Source: Jaminaea rosea
Taxonomy: Eukaryota; Basidiomycota; Exobasidiomycetes; Microstromatales
Assembly: GCF_003144245.1 (NCBI RefSeq)
Contig: NW_020289975.1
Coordinates: 124,001-188,000 of the forward strand
Reading direction: 5' to 3'
Length of the DNA stretch: 64,000 nt
The notes below the pieces were generated by a model. The model ran no database searches and had not been told where the DNA came from. It was given only the letters and a program-made list of their open reading frames with translations. The translations under genes were made by a program, and so were the position numbers. Every line of letters starts with the position of its first letter. Position 1 is the stretch's first letter. This document shows, one piece after another, positions 20,173-30,719 of this stretch.

Positions 20173-20934
20173 TTTGTCAGTTGTGTGTGGTTAATTGGTA
20201 GTGATGGGGAAGAGAAAGAGATGTTGCTTCTCGACATTCATCTTATGTACCTCACTTTCCCTCTCGTCGCTGGCCTGGCGCTGGCCTGGCGGGTCATGCG
20301 GCATCGGCGTCGCGGGTTGGCTGCCTTGCCTTGCCGTCTCGCCCTCCACTCCCCGCTGCTGCATCGACTCTCAACTCGAGGAAGTGGGCCCGAGCGCAGC
20401 TGCCCCGCGCTCTTCGTCTGACCGGCCGGCTTTTGGTTGTGTCCTGTTGATTGAGCGCATCGTTGCGTCAAGTCTCACATCGTCGATCAGCCTCGTCGAT
20501 CAGGCTTCGGTTGAGGCTGAGGCTGAGGCTGTGGCTTTCCCCGCTTTCGACGGCGTTCGAGAGCCAAGACCAAATCGAAATTGCAAGAGGAGGATGGGCG
20601 GGTCGTACAAGCATATGCCGGGTAAGGAAGGCAGGAAGAAGTGAGCATCGCCGCCTTCATTGCACGCTCATAGGAGGGCGTCGATTCAGGGCCGTGTCAC
20701 TGGAGGGGAGAATGGCGGTGAAATGCTGCAAGACATCTTGGGAGAGGAGGAGCGATGGCGACCGGAGACGGGCCTGCTTTCGAACCCCAGCTCATGTACC
20801 TCTACGCTCGTCGTGCCTCAAAAGGTATGCTCGCTCACGCGTCAAGCTAGGGCTCGGTCAACGAACTGCTCAATTTGATAGTGATCATTGAGCACGCGTA
20901 GTCGCCCCTCACACGCCGCGTTTTTCCGCCTCTC
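20173..20934. other. Promoter of peroxiredoxin gene and 3' region of the ATPase gene
   Basis: The 762 bp hold several short frames on both strands (the longest, at 20195-20644, has 149 codons). They lack an ATG-led product with any domain and look like chance frames in GC-rich DNA. The minus-strand sequence just before 20172 is a typical CT/AAC-rich leader. Short pentameric CCTTG repeats occur near 20320. Confidence 0.4.
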
Positions 20935-22886
20935 CTATCTACTCAACTGCACAGGGAATCGCTTCTCGTCGTCCTTCCATATGAGCTCCTTCGTCCTCAG
21001 CAAACTCTCAATGGCCGACACCCTATCCATGACCCTCTCCAGTCTGTCCTCGAACTCCGCGTCGTCCAGCGCCACCTTCGCGAATGCCCTCAGTAAAGGC
21101 ATGCTCTGCGCGCGGATCTGATGATGCCGATCAATGGCAATCAGGTTCAAGTGATCCAAGATCTTGACGTAGTCTGGGCGAGTCATCACCTGACGAGCCT
21201 CTCCCCAGGAGATAGACGGGTCAGGTACGTCCAGGGAGACGGAAGGCTCCTCGTCCTGCTGTGGTGCTGGTGGCGGAGCGTCGCGTGATGGGTCGGTGAG
21301 GGGTGACTCGATCATTGCGCTGTGTGTTCCATCGGCCGGCGAGGGTTCGGAACCCTGCCGCGTCTCTCGTTCGTCATCGTCGTCGTGTTGCTGGGCTAGT
21401 CGACGACCGGCTGCGGTCTGCAGGAGTCGCGCTTGCTCTTCTTCCATGGCACGTTGGCGTTTCGCTAGCTCGAGGAAGAGGAGCCAGGAGCAGGTGGACC
21501 ATTTCTGGCGGTAAGCACGAAAGAGGACTGGGGAAGGTCAGTATCCAATGCGAACTCGAGGCATCGTCTCGATCCCCACACATCTCTACGCACCTGCTCA
21601 TCCATCACATCGTCATCGTGGTCCTCGATAATTGCCGTCTTGCTCAGCACGAATTGCGCATCATCTTCGACGATCTGTTTCGCCGCCTTCAGCATATCTC
21701 TTCGTCTTGCCACCTTGTTCAGTATGCTCAACCTCCCCCCTGTCAGACGATAGACGGCATCGAGCTGCTCGTCTGTATGACGTCCGGCATCCACATCCCC
21801 CCAGTACTGTCTCCTGCAGTCTCGAAGGACCGCCAAACTCTGACGGCGAGAGAGGTCCCGGAAAGTCAAAGTATCCATTCGGTTGGAGTGACGGCGCAAT
21901 GCGTCATAGATGCGGTAGTCGTTGGATGTGATGACGAAGGTGCACGTACCCGCGCTTGCCCACCTCTCCGCTCTTTGCTGCAGGACAGTTAGGATCTCCA
22001 GCGCATCCTCATTGGCAGACTCGTCCTCCCCCTGCATCAGGAGATGCGCAGCATTCATCACGATTACTGCTGGGCGTCCCGTCTTCTGTCTTCTGCTGAT
22101 CAGCGCCCGCTCCAGCTTGTGAAGGAGACGCTCCAGATGTTGAAAGGACGACATGCCGCTCAAATCTGACAGCCCCACAAGGTTGCCCAGGTAGTCACGG
22201 TGCATCGAATAGTTGCAGGACTCGCTCATCCGATCGACTACGATTGCGGGATCGGAGTGAGCCTCGAAGAAGGCGACGCCGTCTGCATTCTGCTCCTTCA
22301 TTGCTTGGATGATGCTGGTCGTCTTTCCACTTCCCTTTGGCCCGAGGATGAGGTAGTAACGACCACGCTCTTGACCCTTCAAGATCCTCGCAATGAGATC
22401 GTCTTCTGGTCTTCCCTCGACTTTCGTGTATGCCAGCTGCTCAAGAGTCGCTGCCGAGCCCGTACCCTCGGACGACTGGACGAGGGCGAGGACAGGGTCG
22501 TACCCGGCTGCAAAGGCTTCCTCCATCTTGGCCAGGACGTTGGATTTGTACCAGGAGTTGTAGAGCAGGCCTGCGCCGCCGAGAAGAATGACGCCTGCTG
22601 ATGCGCCCAGGGCAGCCTCTGCGGCCGTTGAGTTGAGGAAGCCCTTGATCTTGCTTGACGCGTTTTCGCTGCCGCCATCGTTGCTGCCGCTGCCGCTGCC
22701 GCCGCCCGCTCGGTGGTAGCCCCCTGCTCTAGACGATGATGAGCCCTCCGGCGATTCGGCCCCTGCCCTACGGGTCTTGCATTGGCTGAATGGCCGTCTC
22801 GCGGTGCGCGATGCGAAGGCCCCCGGCAGAAAGAAGGGAGTATGGTTGGCGGCGCTGCCGCTGCGGGTCGCCGCTCTGAGGAGCAT
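20935..22886 (-). CDS. Mitochondrial membrane-anchored P-loop ATPase-like protein
   Basis: Exons 21594-22886 and 20935-21504 on the minus strand give 620 aa; the 89-bp intron is 21505-21593. The start (MLLRAATRSGSAANHT, then ASRTARRPFSQ) is an Arg/Ser/Ala-rich mitochondrial presequence. One hydrophobic segment follows at about residues 87-108 (LGASAGVILLGGAGLLYNSW). A P-loop domain follows with LILGPKGSGKTTSI near residue 180 and a Walker B-like AVIVMNAAHLLM. The end has TGGRLSILNKVARRRDML and, after the splice, DDDVMDEQ-KWSTCSWLLF and RPDYVKILDHLNLIAID. This layout matches an uncharacterised fungal family of mitochondrial ATPase-like proteins that also recalls the RNA12/Yme2 ATPase region. 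The splice choice is supported by the restored DDDVMDEQK motif. It is head-to-head with CDK8 across 325 bp. The precise role is unknown. Confidence 0.78.
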
Positions 22887-23211
22887 GTCGGCGGTGTTGA
22901 TACGTCCTCGTAACAGCCGGATGTGGAGAGAAGTCCAGCAACTCACAATGGAGAGATCAGGATGATGATGGATACGAGAAGGGCGGCAAGCTGCTCGACG
23001 TTGCTTCCTCGCTCCTTTGCTTCGCACCGCCAAGCACCGCCCTTTCTGCAAGTCAACGTCCGTGCACGCAGGCGGGAGTGGAAGACAGGTCCAGACGGAG
23101 GAGGAAGCGCCAGGCTGCTTCCCTTTCTGCCGTTCATCCTCGTCCCTTTCGCCCAACCAAAAAGGCAGTATCGCAAGAAGTGAAAGGGTTCGCCCTGTTT
23201 CAGCCATCACC
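22887..23211. promoter_or_regulatory. Divergent promoter, mitochondrial ATPase gene / CDK8
   Basis: The 325 bp separate two outward-facing start codons. Frames of both neighbours extend into it but without a supported ATG. I see no TATA box or repeat. Confidence 0.45.
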
Positions 23212-24879
23212 ATGGCTCAAACTCAAGGTGTTGGCGGCGCTACTGCGGGTCCGTCTTCCGCTTCGCCCGCACAGGAGCACCCAATCGCAGCCTGCCGTCG
23301 CATTAAGCCCATCTCTGGCAGCGCAGCAGACACGATGTCAGCTTGGCGGCGATATCGTGACGAGACCCGTCGCTCCGTACTCTCCACCTATCAAGTGCTC
23401 GGCTTCCTCTCTTCTGGTACATACGGGAGAGTGTACAAAGCGTGCTTGCGCCATCCTGACACTACAGGTACGCAAGGAGGTAAAGCGGGGAAAGTGCGCG
23501 ATCCTGATGGAGGCGTGTATGCTATCAAGAAGTTCAAGCCAGACAAGGAAGAAGGTCCCAGCTACAGTGGCATCAGTCAAAGTGCTATGAGAGAGATTGC
23601 GCTGAATCGAGAATTGAGGCATGAGAATGTCGTTACCCTGCGCGAGGTCATACTCGAGGATCGAGCAATCTGTGAGTGTGAGGCCTGTCGGTCTGTAGCC
23701 TTCAACATTTGGACTCACCCAGCCTCCCATCCCTGCCACATAGATATGGTCTTCTCATACGCCTCGCACGACTTCTTACAAGTGATTCATCACCACAGCA
23801 CAGTGTTACGTACCCCGATTCCTCCACCCGTCCTCAAGAGCCTCCTCTTCCAGCTGCTCTCTGGCGTACACTACCTCCATTCCAATTGGGTCCTACATCG
23901 TGACTTGAAGCCAGCAAACATTCTACTCACCTCGAGCGGCGTAGTCAAGATCGGCGATCTCGGTCTGGCGCGCCTCTATTCCCAGCCACTACAGCCACTC
24001 TACCACGGCGACAAGGTAGTAGTCACCATCTGGTATCGCGCCCCCGAACTCCTCATGTCCGCCCGCCACTACACCCCCGCAATAGATATGTGGGCCATCG
24101 GCTGTATCTGGGGCGAGCTTTTGGGGCTTCGTCCCCTCTTCAAGGGCGAAGAAGCGAAGGCAGACCCCAAGACGAAGAGCACGGCATTACAGCTCGACCA
24201 GATGGGGAAGATAGTCGAGGTCCTCGGAAACCCGAGCACGGAACGATGGCCAGCTGTAGAGACAATGCCTGACTGGCAAGGGTACTATGCTGCCATGCGG
24301 TTGGGCAGCGAGCAACGCCCCAATGTCCTCTTGGCGTGGTATCAGTCGCGATACAGGTCAGGCTCGGGGTTCGACCTCCTGGACTCTCTCCTCCAGTACG
24401 ACCCTGCACGCCGCCTAACAGCGAAGGAGGCTCTCGCCCACCCTTGGTTCAAAGAGGAGACCGTCCCCACTCGAAACGCTTTTGCGAGCTTGCCCAACCC
24501 GGGAGGGACGTATCCGAGCAGGAGACTGCACAGCGATACGACTGACCCGGTCATGGCAGTCGATCCTTCGCAAGTGGCTCCACCTGCGCCCTTCGCTACG
24601 GCCGCGGCGGGAGGAACAGCCATGCCCCTCCCTGGACCACCGGCGCCTGCTCCTGCTCCGGCTAGTGGGGGCAGTCTACCGAATAGCGTGGGGGCGAGTC
24701 ATGGGCATCTGTCAGTGGGCGCTGGAACGGGCAGCGCGGGAGGAGCTGGGGTGGCGGGAGGTGGTGGAGCTGCGGGTGGATCAGCGGCGCAGGGGAGAGG
24801 AGGAATGGTGGCTACCGCCGCCGCCAATGCTACTGCGCAGGCCCAGGCTCAGGCTCAAGCGCAAGCGCAAGCTCAGCTT

Positions 24880-24910
<31 letters not shown>

Positions 24911-24933
24911 GCAAGAGGGCTCGTCTAGGCTAG
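23212..24933 (+). CDS. CDK8: Cyclin-dependent kinase 8, Mediator kinase module (Ssn3/Srb10)
   Basis: CDK8 with cyclin C, Med12 and Med13 forms the detachable Mediator kinase module in the nucleus. Exons 23212-23671 and 23744-24933 give 549 aa. The kinase domain starts near residue 60 ([18 protein letters not shown]). It has IKKFKPDKE, a SxMREI-type helix ([20 protein letters not shown]), [11 protein letters not shown] near 205, a DLG (not DFG) metal motif ([15 protein letters not shown]) and [20 protein letters not shown]. The DLG/DMG-type motif and the SxMREI helix are typical of CDK8. The tail is Ala/Gly-rich and ends in Ala-Gln repeats plus poly-Q and SKRARLG. The 72-nt intron is stop-free; removing it restores [20 protein letters not shown] 23212 is preceded by ATCACC, a good start context. 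Confidence 0.94.
24837..24915 (+). repeat. Ala-Gln / poly-Gln coding repeat at the CDK8 C-terminus
   Basis: An imperfect CAGGCT/CAAGCG hexamer repeat coding Ala-Gln runs into a CAG trinucleotide repeat coding about ten Gln. Length variation between strains is likely for such a repeat; this is inference. Confidence 0.75.
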
Positions 24934-25015
24934 CAGGGGCATGTAGCATCTTGAGAGCTGCCTGCGGTAGTACGATCACAATTCTATACCATTCACATCT
25001 TGCCCTCTACGTCGT

Positions 25016-25552
25016 CTACGCGAAAGCTTTCATCAACCCCTCATCCAACTTCCTCCCTTCCCACCAAAGCCCCCTCGCCATCAGCACCTTCTCGCACCCT
25101 TCGTCCTCGTTGACGCAGAAGGCTCCTCCGTCGTCCAATTTGCCCGTGATGGGGTCGGGGAAGGGGCAGCGGATCTGTTGCTTGAAAGGGCAGGGGCAGC
25201 GTGACGGGTGCGGGACGCAGGAGAGGGTGCGGGGGCAGAGGTAGGTGGGGCAGGTGGCTGTACGGGGGAGAGGGGGAGGAGAGTGAGAGCAAGGAAGAGG
25301 GGAGAAGGGGGAGAGTGAACTCACAGGCATCTACTCGGGCTTCAAACCATGAGGCATCACCACTCTGCAAAGCGTAGAGACATTGTCAGGATGCATTGCC
25401 CCACATCTGGACACGCAGGATAAGGTACTCACGGGCGGAGGCTCTTGCTCTCCATGGTGTTGCTGATGTTGTCCGCCGAAGAAGTTGAAGAATTGAGCCT
25501 GAGCTGCAGCACAGAGCAGAGCTAGGCAGGCGATGAGGAGAGTGGGCGTCAT
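25016..25552 (-). CDS. LCL2: Long chronological lifespan protein 2 (Lcl2)
   Basis: Lcl2 is a small fungal protein that enters the secretory pathway and was linked to ER-associated degradation in yeast. Three exons on the minus strand, 25433-25552, 25325-25364 and 25016-25257, give 133 aa. The signal peptide is about residues 1-20 (MTPTLLIACLALLCAAAQAQ), followed directly by the family signature FFNFFGGQ and a Gln/His-rich stretch. After splicing the Cys-rich core reads CPTYLCPRTLSC, PSRCPCPF and then GGAFCVNEDE, as in the family. The 40-nt middle exon codes SGDASWFEARVDA. It is head-to-head with the cyclin gene across 221 bp. Confidence 0.9.
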
Positions 25553-25748
25553 TGCGTCTCTCTGGTGGTGGATGGTGATGAGGTGGAAGAGACAGACCAC
25601 AAGTCGACTTCCGACGGGGCGTCTGTGCACACGACGTTGAAGCCAAATTGGCGCCAGTCCGCCCGCGTGCGGTGCATCTCCCTCTCTCTCTTCCGGCGGC
25701 TGCGATCCCATCTTCTCTTTCCCTCCTCACCATCCGCCCCAGCTCTCT

Positions 25749-25772
25749 CGAGCGAGCGAGCGAGCGAGCGAG
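25749..25772 (+). repeat. Tetranucleotide (CGAG)6 repeat abutting a start codon
   Basis: Six perfect CGAG units end one base before the ATG at 25774 of the cyclin gene. The repeat fills the last part of its leader. Confidence 0.9.
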
Positions 25773-25773
25773 C

Positions 25774-27680
25774 ATGACTATCCTAACCTCCTCCACCGAC
25801 TCAGATACACGCGCTCTGGTCGAGGCACAATGGCTGTTCACCGAGTCGGACCTCTCTTCCACGCCCACCGTCCTCGCTGGGCTGATGAGTGTTGAGGAGG
25901 AAAGAAAGGCTAGGACGAGGGGGGTAAGCCTCCTCTTCAGGGTGGGCGATAGATTGCAGCTGTAAGTGTGGCGATGACCATACAGCAGGAGCGACAAATG
26001 TCAAGGGAAGACTGACATGATCGACGAATCCCCTGGCGCTGCGCCGGCCAGGATGAGCCATGTAGTCACTTCAGCGGCCATCTTCTTCCATCGGTTCTTC
26101 ATGAGGAGAGCGATGCGACCGATTGGACACAGGGATGCTATTGGCGCGCAGCCGACATTTGTCCCACAAGTACGTACGCTCCGCCTCGGACAGGCTACCT
26201 GCTCCTGTATCCCACTCTGTGACTGACATTCGCTATCGTCGCCGCCGCCGCCGCCTCCGTCTCGTCGCTTAGGACGTGGCCCTTGCCTCCCTATACCTAG
26301 CCACAAAGACAGAGGAGAGCTACCGCAAGCTCAGCGACCTCGTTTCGGTCGGGCTGGAGATGGAGCCTATGGTGACCGAGACGCTCGAGCAGCCTACGGT
26401 GAGACCTCGGCATTTCCTCTCTTCTGCTCTCACTACCTCTCAGCTCATCTTTCCCCTTCCCCTTCTCAACGCAGGAGCAAAGCCTCCGCGCCTCCATCCT
26501 GCGACACGAAGAGCTTCTCCTCCCTACACTCTGCTTCGATCTCATCGTCCCTCACCCGCAAAAGGATCTTATTCTCGCGGCGAACAAGATGGCCATCGAC
26601 AAGCCTCTCCTCCGTATCGCGTACGCCCATATCCACGATGCGTTTCGTGACCCGATCTGCATGTTCTTCGAGGCGCCCGTCCTCGCCGCAGGGGCACTGG
26701 CGCTGGCTTGCGAGGATCTTGGGATACCGGTGCCGGGCGAGGGGGTGAAGGAGGGGGAGGGGTCTACTTCGACCGCAGTAGAGGATGGCGAGGCACGACC
26801 GCCGACGCTGTTGGAGGCGTTCCAAGTCGATCAGGAGGAAGTGGATGCGGTCGTGAAGGACCTCAAGGCCGTCCGCGAGGTGCTCTTCGCTGATCCGAAG
26901 CTCTACCTTAGCTCAGGCAGGTTTGCGCCTGCCTCTGCAGCAGCAAAAGCAGCAACAGCAGCGCAAGCACAACGCAGCGGCATCGACTCCGGCCTGGCCA
27001 CGCCGCACCATCAGTATCGTCACAGAGAGACTTCTCAGCCGACGGCGAGCTCGATGGGCAATACGCCGATCCTGAGGGGAATCAGCGCGGCGGACATGGG
27101 CGTGTCACCCTTGCCACCGCCGCCGATGGAGAGGGTTGCGGCTAGTGTGGCTGCTCATGGCTCATCGAGGCCTGACTTGGCGAGGCCGCCGAGTAGGCAC
27201 GGCAGCGTGAGGTCGGAGGGAATGGCATTTGGGGCTGGGCCGTCGTCTAATCCAGCAGGAGGGGCACAAAAGCCGAAGCAGGCGTCGTACGTGCCTCTTT
27301 CCCCTGTATTAGCACCGCCGGAGGAAGAGCAAGCACCTGGACCCGCAACAGTCGAATCAAGTACGGCCGCTCGACCAAATCCCCCATCGCAACCAGCCCC
27401 GGCCTCCCGTCCAGCCAAATACGTCCCTCTCTCCCCGCCCAACTATAGCGATCCAGTACCCATGGATACCGACTCATCGCCCGCACTACGGCCGTCTCAG
27501 TCCCAGCAGCCGCGTCCACCAACGTCAGTCATGGCCTCGGCAGCTGCCACGCCCGTGCAACGTCCACGAGTCGCAGAGCAGGAGGCGGCACAGAAGGTGG
27601 GGAGGGAGCAGGAGAAGAGCGAGAGGGCGGCTGTCTCGGCAATACCTGCTGATCACGAAGAAGGGGAGATAGATGAATGA
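25774..27680 (+). CDS. Transcriptional cyclin (cyclin K/T, Pch1/Ctk2-like)
   Basis: This cyclin group partners CDK9/CDK12-type kinases that phosphorylate the RNA polymerase II tail. Four exons, 25774-25961, 26052-26169, 26273-26398 and 26475-27680, give 545 aa. The first cyclin box reads QWLFTESDLSSTPTVLAG, then after splicing VVTSAAIFFHRFFMRR and VALASLYLATKTEESYRKLS. This is the pattern of cyclin K/T/Pch1 rather than cyclin C. The second box includes SLRASILRHEELLLPTLCFD and IHDAFRDPICMFFEAP. After about residue 260 the tail is Pro/Ser/Ala-rich and disordered, with repeated YVPLSP motifs. Which CDK it serves cannot be read from sequence. Confidence 0.85.
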
Positions 27681-28001
27681 GTTGAGTGCAATGCTATGTG
27701 CTCGCTACCTTGCTTGCGATGCTATTCTGATCATGGTGGTAGTCGAGCGCCTGGAGCGAGCTCGGGTGTGTGCATCGTGCCGCGGTGAGATTTTGGCGGG
27801 CGGCAGGTGGAGATGGAAGAGAAGCGGCGAGAGTCAAGCGGGCGCCCTCGAGTCAAAGCGCAAGCGCAGGCGCAGCGGAAGAAGACTCGAAAGGCGGCGT
27901 GCAGCTTTGCGCTTTGATTTCCACTTTCACTTTTGATTCATCGAACCCACCACATCCACTTCTTCCTGTCTTCCTTCTTCCCCTTTCCACTTACGCACGA
28001 C
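27681..28001. promoter_or_regulatory. Upstream region of the DAHP synthase gene
   Basis: The 321 bp between the cyclin stop and the DAHP synthase start hold no supported gene. A GCGCAAGCGCAGGCGCAG stretch occurs near 27860. A CT-rich leader (TTCTTCCTGTCTTCCTTCTT) precedes the ATG. Confidence 0.4.
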
Positions 28002-29389
28002 ATGGCCCTCTTCCACAACAATGCCTCCTCCCCGCTCTCGGCGCTGGATGACACACGCATCAAGCGCATCAGGCCGTTGATCCCGCCGCAGATCCTCATC
28101 GAGGACTACCCGCTCACCGTCGAGGCGGCTGCGACTATCGCCAAGGGTAGGCAGGATGCTGAGGCTATCGTCAAGCAGCACGATGACAGGCTGGTCGTCA
28201 TCGTCGGGCCTTGCTCCGTGCATGATGTGACCGCTGGCGTGGAATACGGTGAGCCAAGGAGCCCCGCTGTCGTGCGGACCGCAGCAGCTGATCCTCATCC
28301 CTCCTCGTACCATCGCAAACAGCCAAGCGCCTGGCCGCCTACGCTCGCAGCGCCAAGTCTGACCTCCATATCATCATGCGCGTCTACTTTGAGAAGCCTC
28401 GCACCACCGTAGGATGGAAAGGCCTGATCAATGACCCAGACCTGACCAACAGCTTCAACATCAACAAGGGTCTTCGTCTTGCTCGCGGCTTCCTTCTCGA
28501 GGTCAACAACCTCGGCCTGCCCGCGGGAACCGAGTGGCTTGATCCGATCACTCCGCAATACAACGCCGACCTGGTCAGCTGGGGAGCCATTGGGGCGAGG
28601 ACGACTGAGAGCCAGGTGCACAGGGAGTTGGCGAGTGGATTGAGCATGCCCATTGGGTTCAAGAACGGGACAGATGGTAGCATTCAGGTCGCCGTCGATG
28701 CCATCAAGTCGTCCTCTTCTCCCCACTCCTTCCTCTCCGTCACCAAACAAGGCATCAGCGCCATCGTCGAAACCCACGGCAATGACGCCTGCCATGTAAT
28801 CCTTCGCGGCGCCAACTCCGGCCCCAATTACTCACCGCAGCACATCGACAGCGTGGCTGCGCAGCTGGACAAGGCGGGCATGGGCCGACGCATCATGGTG
28901 GACTGCTCGCATGGGAACAGCGAGAAGAAGCATGAGAACCAAATGAAGGTCGTCAAGTCCATCAGGGAGCAGCTCGAGGGGGAGAGGGCGTGGGATCTCA
29001 TTGGTGTGATGATTGAGAGTCACATTGAGGAGGGGAAGCAGAGCATTCCTGCTGAGGGACCACAGGGACTCAAGTACGGGCAGAGCATTACGGATGCGTG
29101 TGTCAATTGGGAGACGACGGTGAAGGCGTTGGACACGTTGAGGGAGGGAGTGCAGAAGAGGAGAGAGGTCGCGGGAAGCAGGGCGCCTGCGGGGATGAGG
29201 GTTCGCGGGCAGGCTTCGGGTACTGCTACGCCTAATGGTGTTGGGGAGGGAGGCGTCGAGCAAGGTCAAGGCTTCAATGACGCGGCACTGCAGGGTAGTA
29301 TGGCGGGGCTGGGTCGCACAGGCTTGGGCGGCGGGTTCAACGATGAGGCGCTTGCCAAGGGTTTGGGAACTGGGGCGCTGTCGTCGTAA
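28002..29389 (+). CDS. 3-deoxy-D-arabino-heptulosonate-7-phosphate (DAHP) synthase
   Basis: The enzyme condenses phosphoenolpyruvate and erythrose 4-phosphate, the first step of the shikimate pathway to aromatic amino acids, in the cytosol. Exons 28002-28248 and 28323-29389 give 437 aa; the intron is 74 bp. Motifs are VVIVGPCSVHD, IMRVYFEKPRTTVGWKG, GARTTESQVHRELASG, PIGFKNGTDGS, MVDCSHGNSEKKHENQ, GVMIESHIEEGKQ and YGQSITDACVNWE. This is the type I alpha enzyme. The start IKRIRPLIPPQIL is closer to yeast Aro3 than to Aro4, which hints at the phenylalanine-regulated form, though this is inference. The protein ends in an unusual Gly-rich extension of about 65 residues (from about 29180) that contains two copies of a GFND-AL motif. 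Confidence 0.93.
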
Positions 29390-29482
29390 TTAGGAAACAC
29401 GAGCGACGAGCTGGCCTGTGACATCTCATCTCTGCCCGCATTGCCAATCAAAATCTAGCATGTACCGTTCGATTTCTGATGG

Positions 29483-30500
29483 CTACTGCCCTTCCTCATC
29501 GAGCCAGCGTTGCTCTACCACCCGCCTCCACGCCGCGTCAGGAGGAAAGACGGGATAGTCACACCTCACCACCTGTCCCTCACGGATGAGCAGAGTGCAT
29601 CGCTTGAGATAGGTGTTGCCTTGATGCTCGAAGGTCGGGAGGTCCAGCGCTTTGCTGAATTGGTGGGATGAGGCTGGGTGGCTGGAGAGGAGGGGGAACT
29701 GCGCGTCACAACGGGGAGAAGACGATCAGCCAAAGAGTGTAGGTGGGTAGCAGCTCCCGACGTCGTTGACTCACATTGAGTCCTAATCTCCCGCTAACCT
29801 CCCGCTGCCACTCCTGATCATCTCCGCTCATCCCATAAATCATCACGTCGTTGCCTCCCTTCCTCTCCCGTCGCAACGCGGTCAACCCTTCCCTCACGCC
29901 GACTAGCTCCGGCGTGCATCCTCTTGCCCCCGCGATCTCATCCCATCCATTCCCAGGTGGTGCATTGGGCTTTCCCGTGTGCGGGTAGACGAAGAGAAGG
30001 ATATCCCGCTCTGGGTGGGTGATGCTGCGCATGAAGAGGTCGACCTCTCCTTCTCCGTCCTCCTCGCATTCTGATGGGGAGGAACTAGAGGGATGGATGA
30101 CGCGAAGAGGTGCACAAGCTGGTAAAGGGTGGCCAACAAGGTGGATCGTCCCTCCGTCGTTTTCTGGGACTGGGAGGTTGGAGGGGAGGGAGAGGCCGTG
30201 TGATGCTGCGCTGTTGTTGTTGCTGTTAGTGCCAGATGGCAGGGGCGCGGAGGAGCTAGATGCTGCGTGGGATGCCATGGCTGTGGTGGCGAAGGAGCGT
30301 CGAGGGCTCGTGCGGCGCTGGGCAGGGTGGTGGCTGTATGCTAAGGATGCTACTCCGAGCGATGCGGCGTTAGTAATGCTCCACTTGCTCTTAATGTCGC
30401 TCTTCCCCGAGTAGCTGGGCCGACAATGCGAGGTGGAAGCGCAGGAGAGAAGACGAGCCGTGAGTGATGCTGAGTCTGCCAAAGTAGCAGCGAAGGCCAT
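29483..30500 (-). CDS. Peroxiredoxin-like (AhpC/TSA, redoxin) protein with possible mitochondrial presequence
   Basis: Exons 29775-30500 and 29483-29698 on the minus strand give 313 aa; the intron is 29699-29774 (76 bp). The first roughly 75 residues are Ser/Ala/Arg-rich and end RRTSPRRSFATTAMASH, which resembles a mitochondrial targeting sequence. The core (about residues 115-313) has DILLFVYPHTGKP, WDEIAGARGCTPELVGVREG, VMIYGMSGDDQEWQREVSGR and, after the splice, FPLLSSHPASSHQFSKALDL, YLKRCTLLI and DYPVFPPDAAW. This is a redoxin family common in bacteria and some fungi. The Cys in GARGCTPE is the likely peroxidatic residue. Relatives I remember have a second Cys five residues later, here Val. 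A translation start at the inner Met (MASH) would drop the presequence. It is head-to-head with SEN54 across 219 bp. Confidence 0.8.
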
Positions 30501-30719
30501 GGACTCCCAAGGGCAGCTGATTTCGTTGTGTTGAAGCGACGTTGGCAATGAGAGACACGACGAGCCTTCATTCTGTGGCCCGAGCGAGACACTCCACGAG
30601 TGAAAGTCGCCGGCCGCGGCTTGAGTCAGACGACGGACAGGCGGAGACGAGGAAATTGGAGGCTGCGACCTTGGAGTCGTTGCGTCGTGATTTGCTTCCC
30701 CCCCTCCTACATCCTCAAT

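Noticed and set aside
20195-20644. 149-codon frame in the gap upstream of the peroxiredoxin gene
   Set aside because: It starts at a non-ATG codon, has no features and lies in a likely promoter.
23672-23743. Possible lineage-specific 24-residue insertion in CDK8
   Set aside because: It is bounded by GTGAGT and TAG, contains Cys/His-rich non-family residues, and its removal restores the kinase sequence, so it is an intron.
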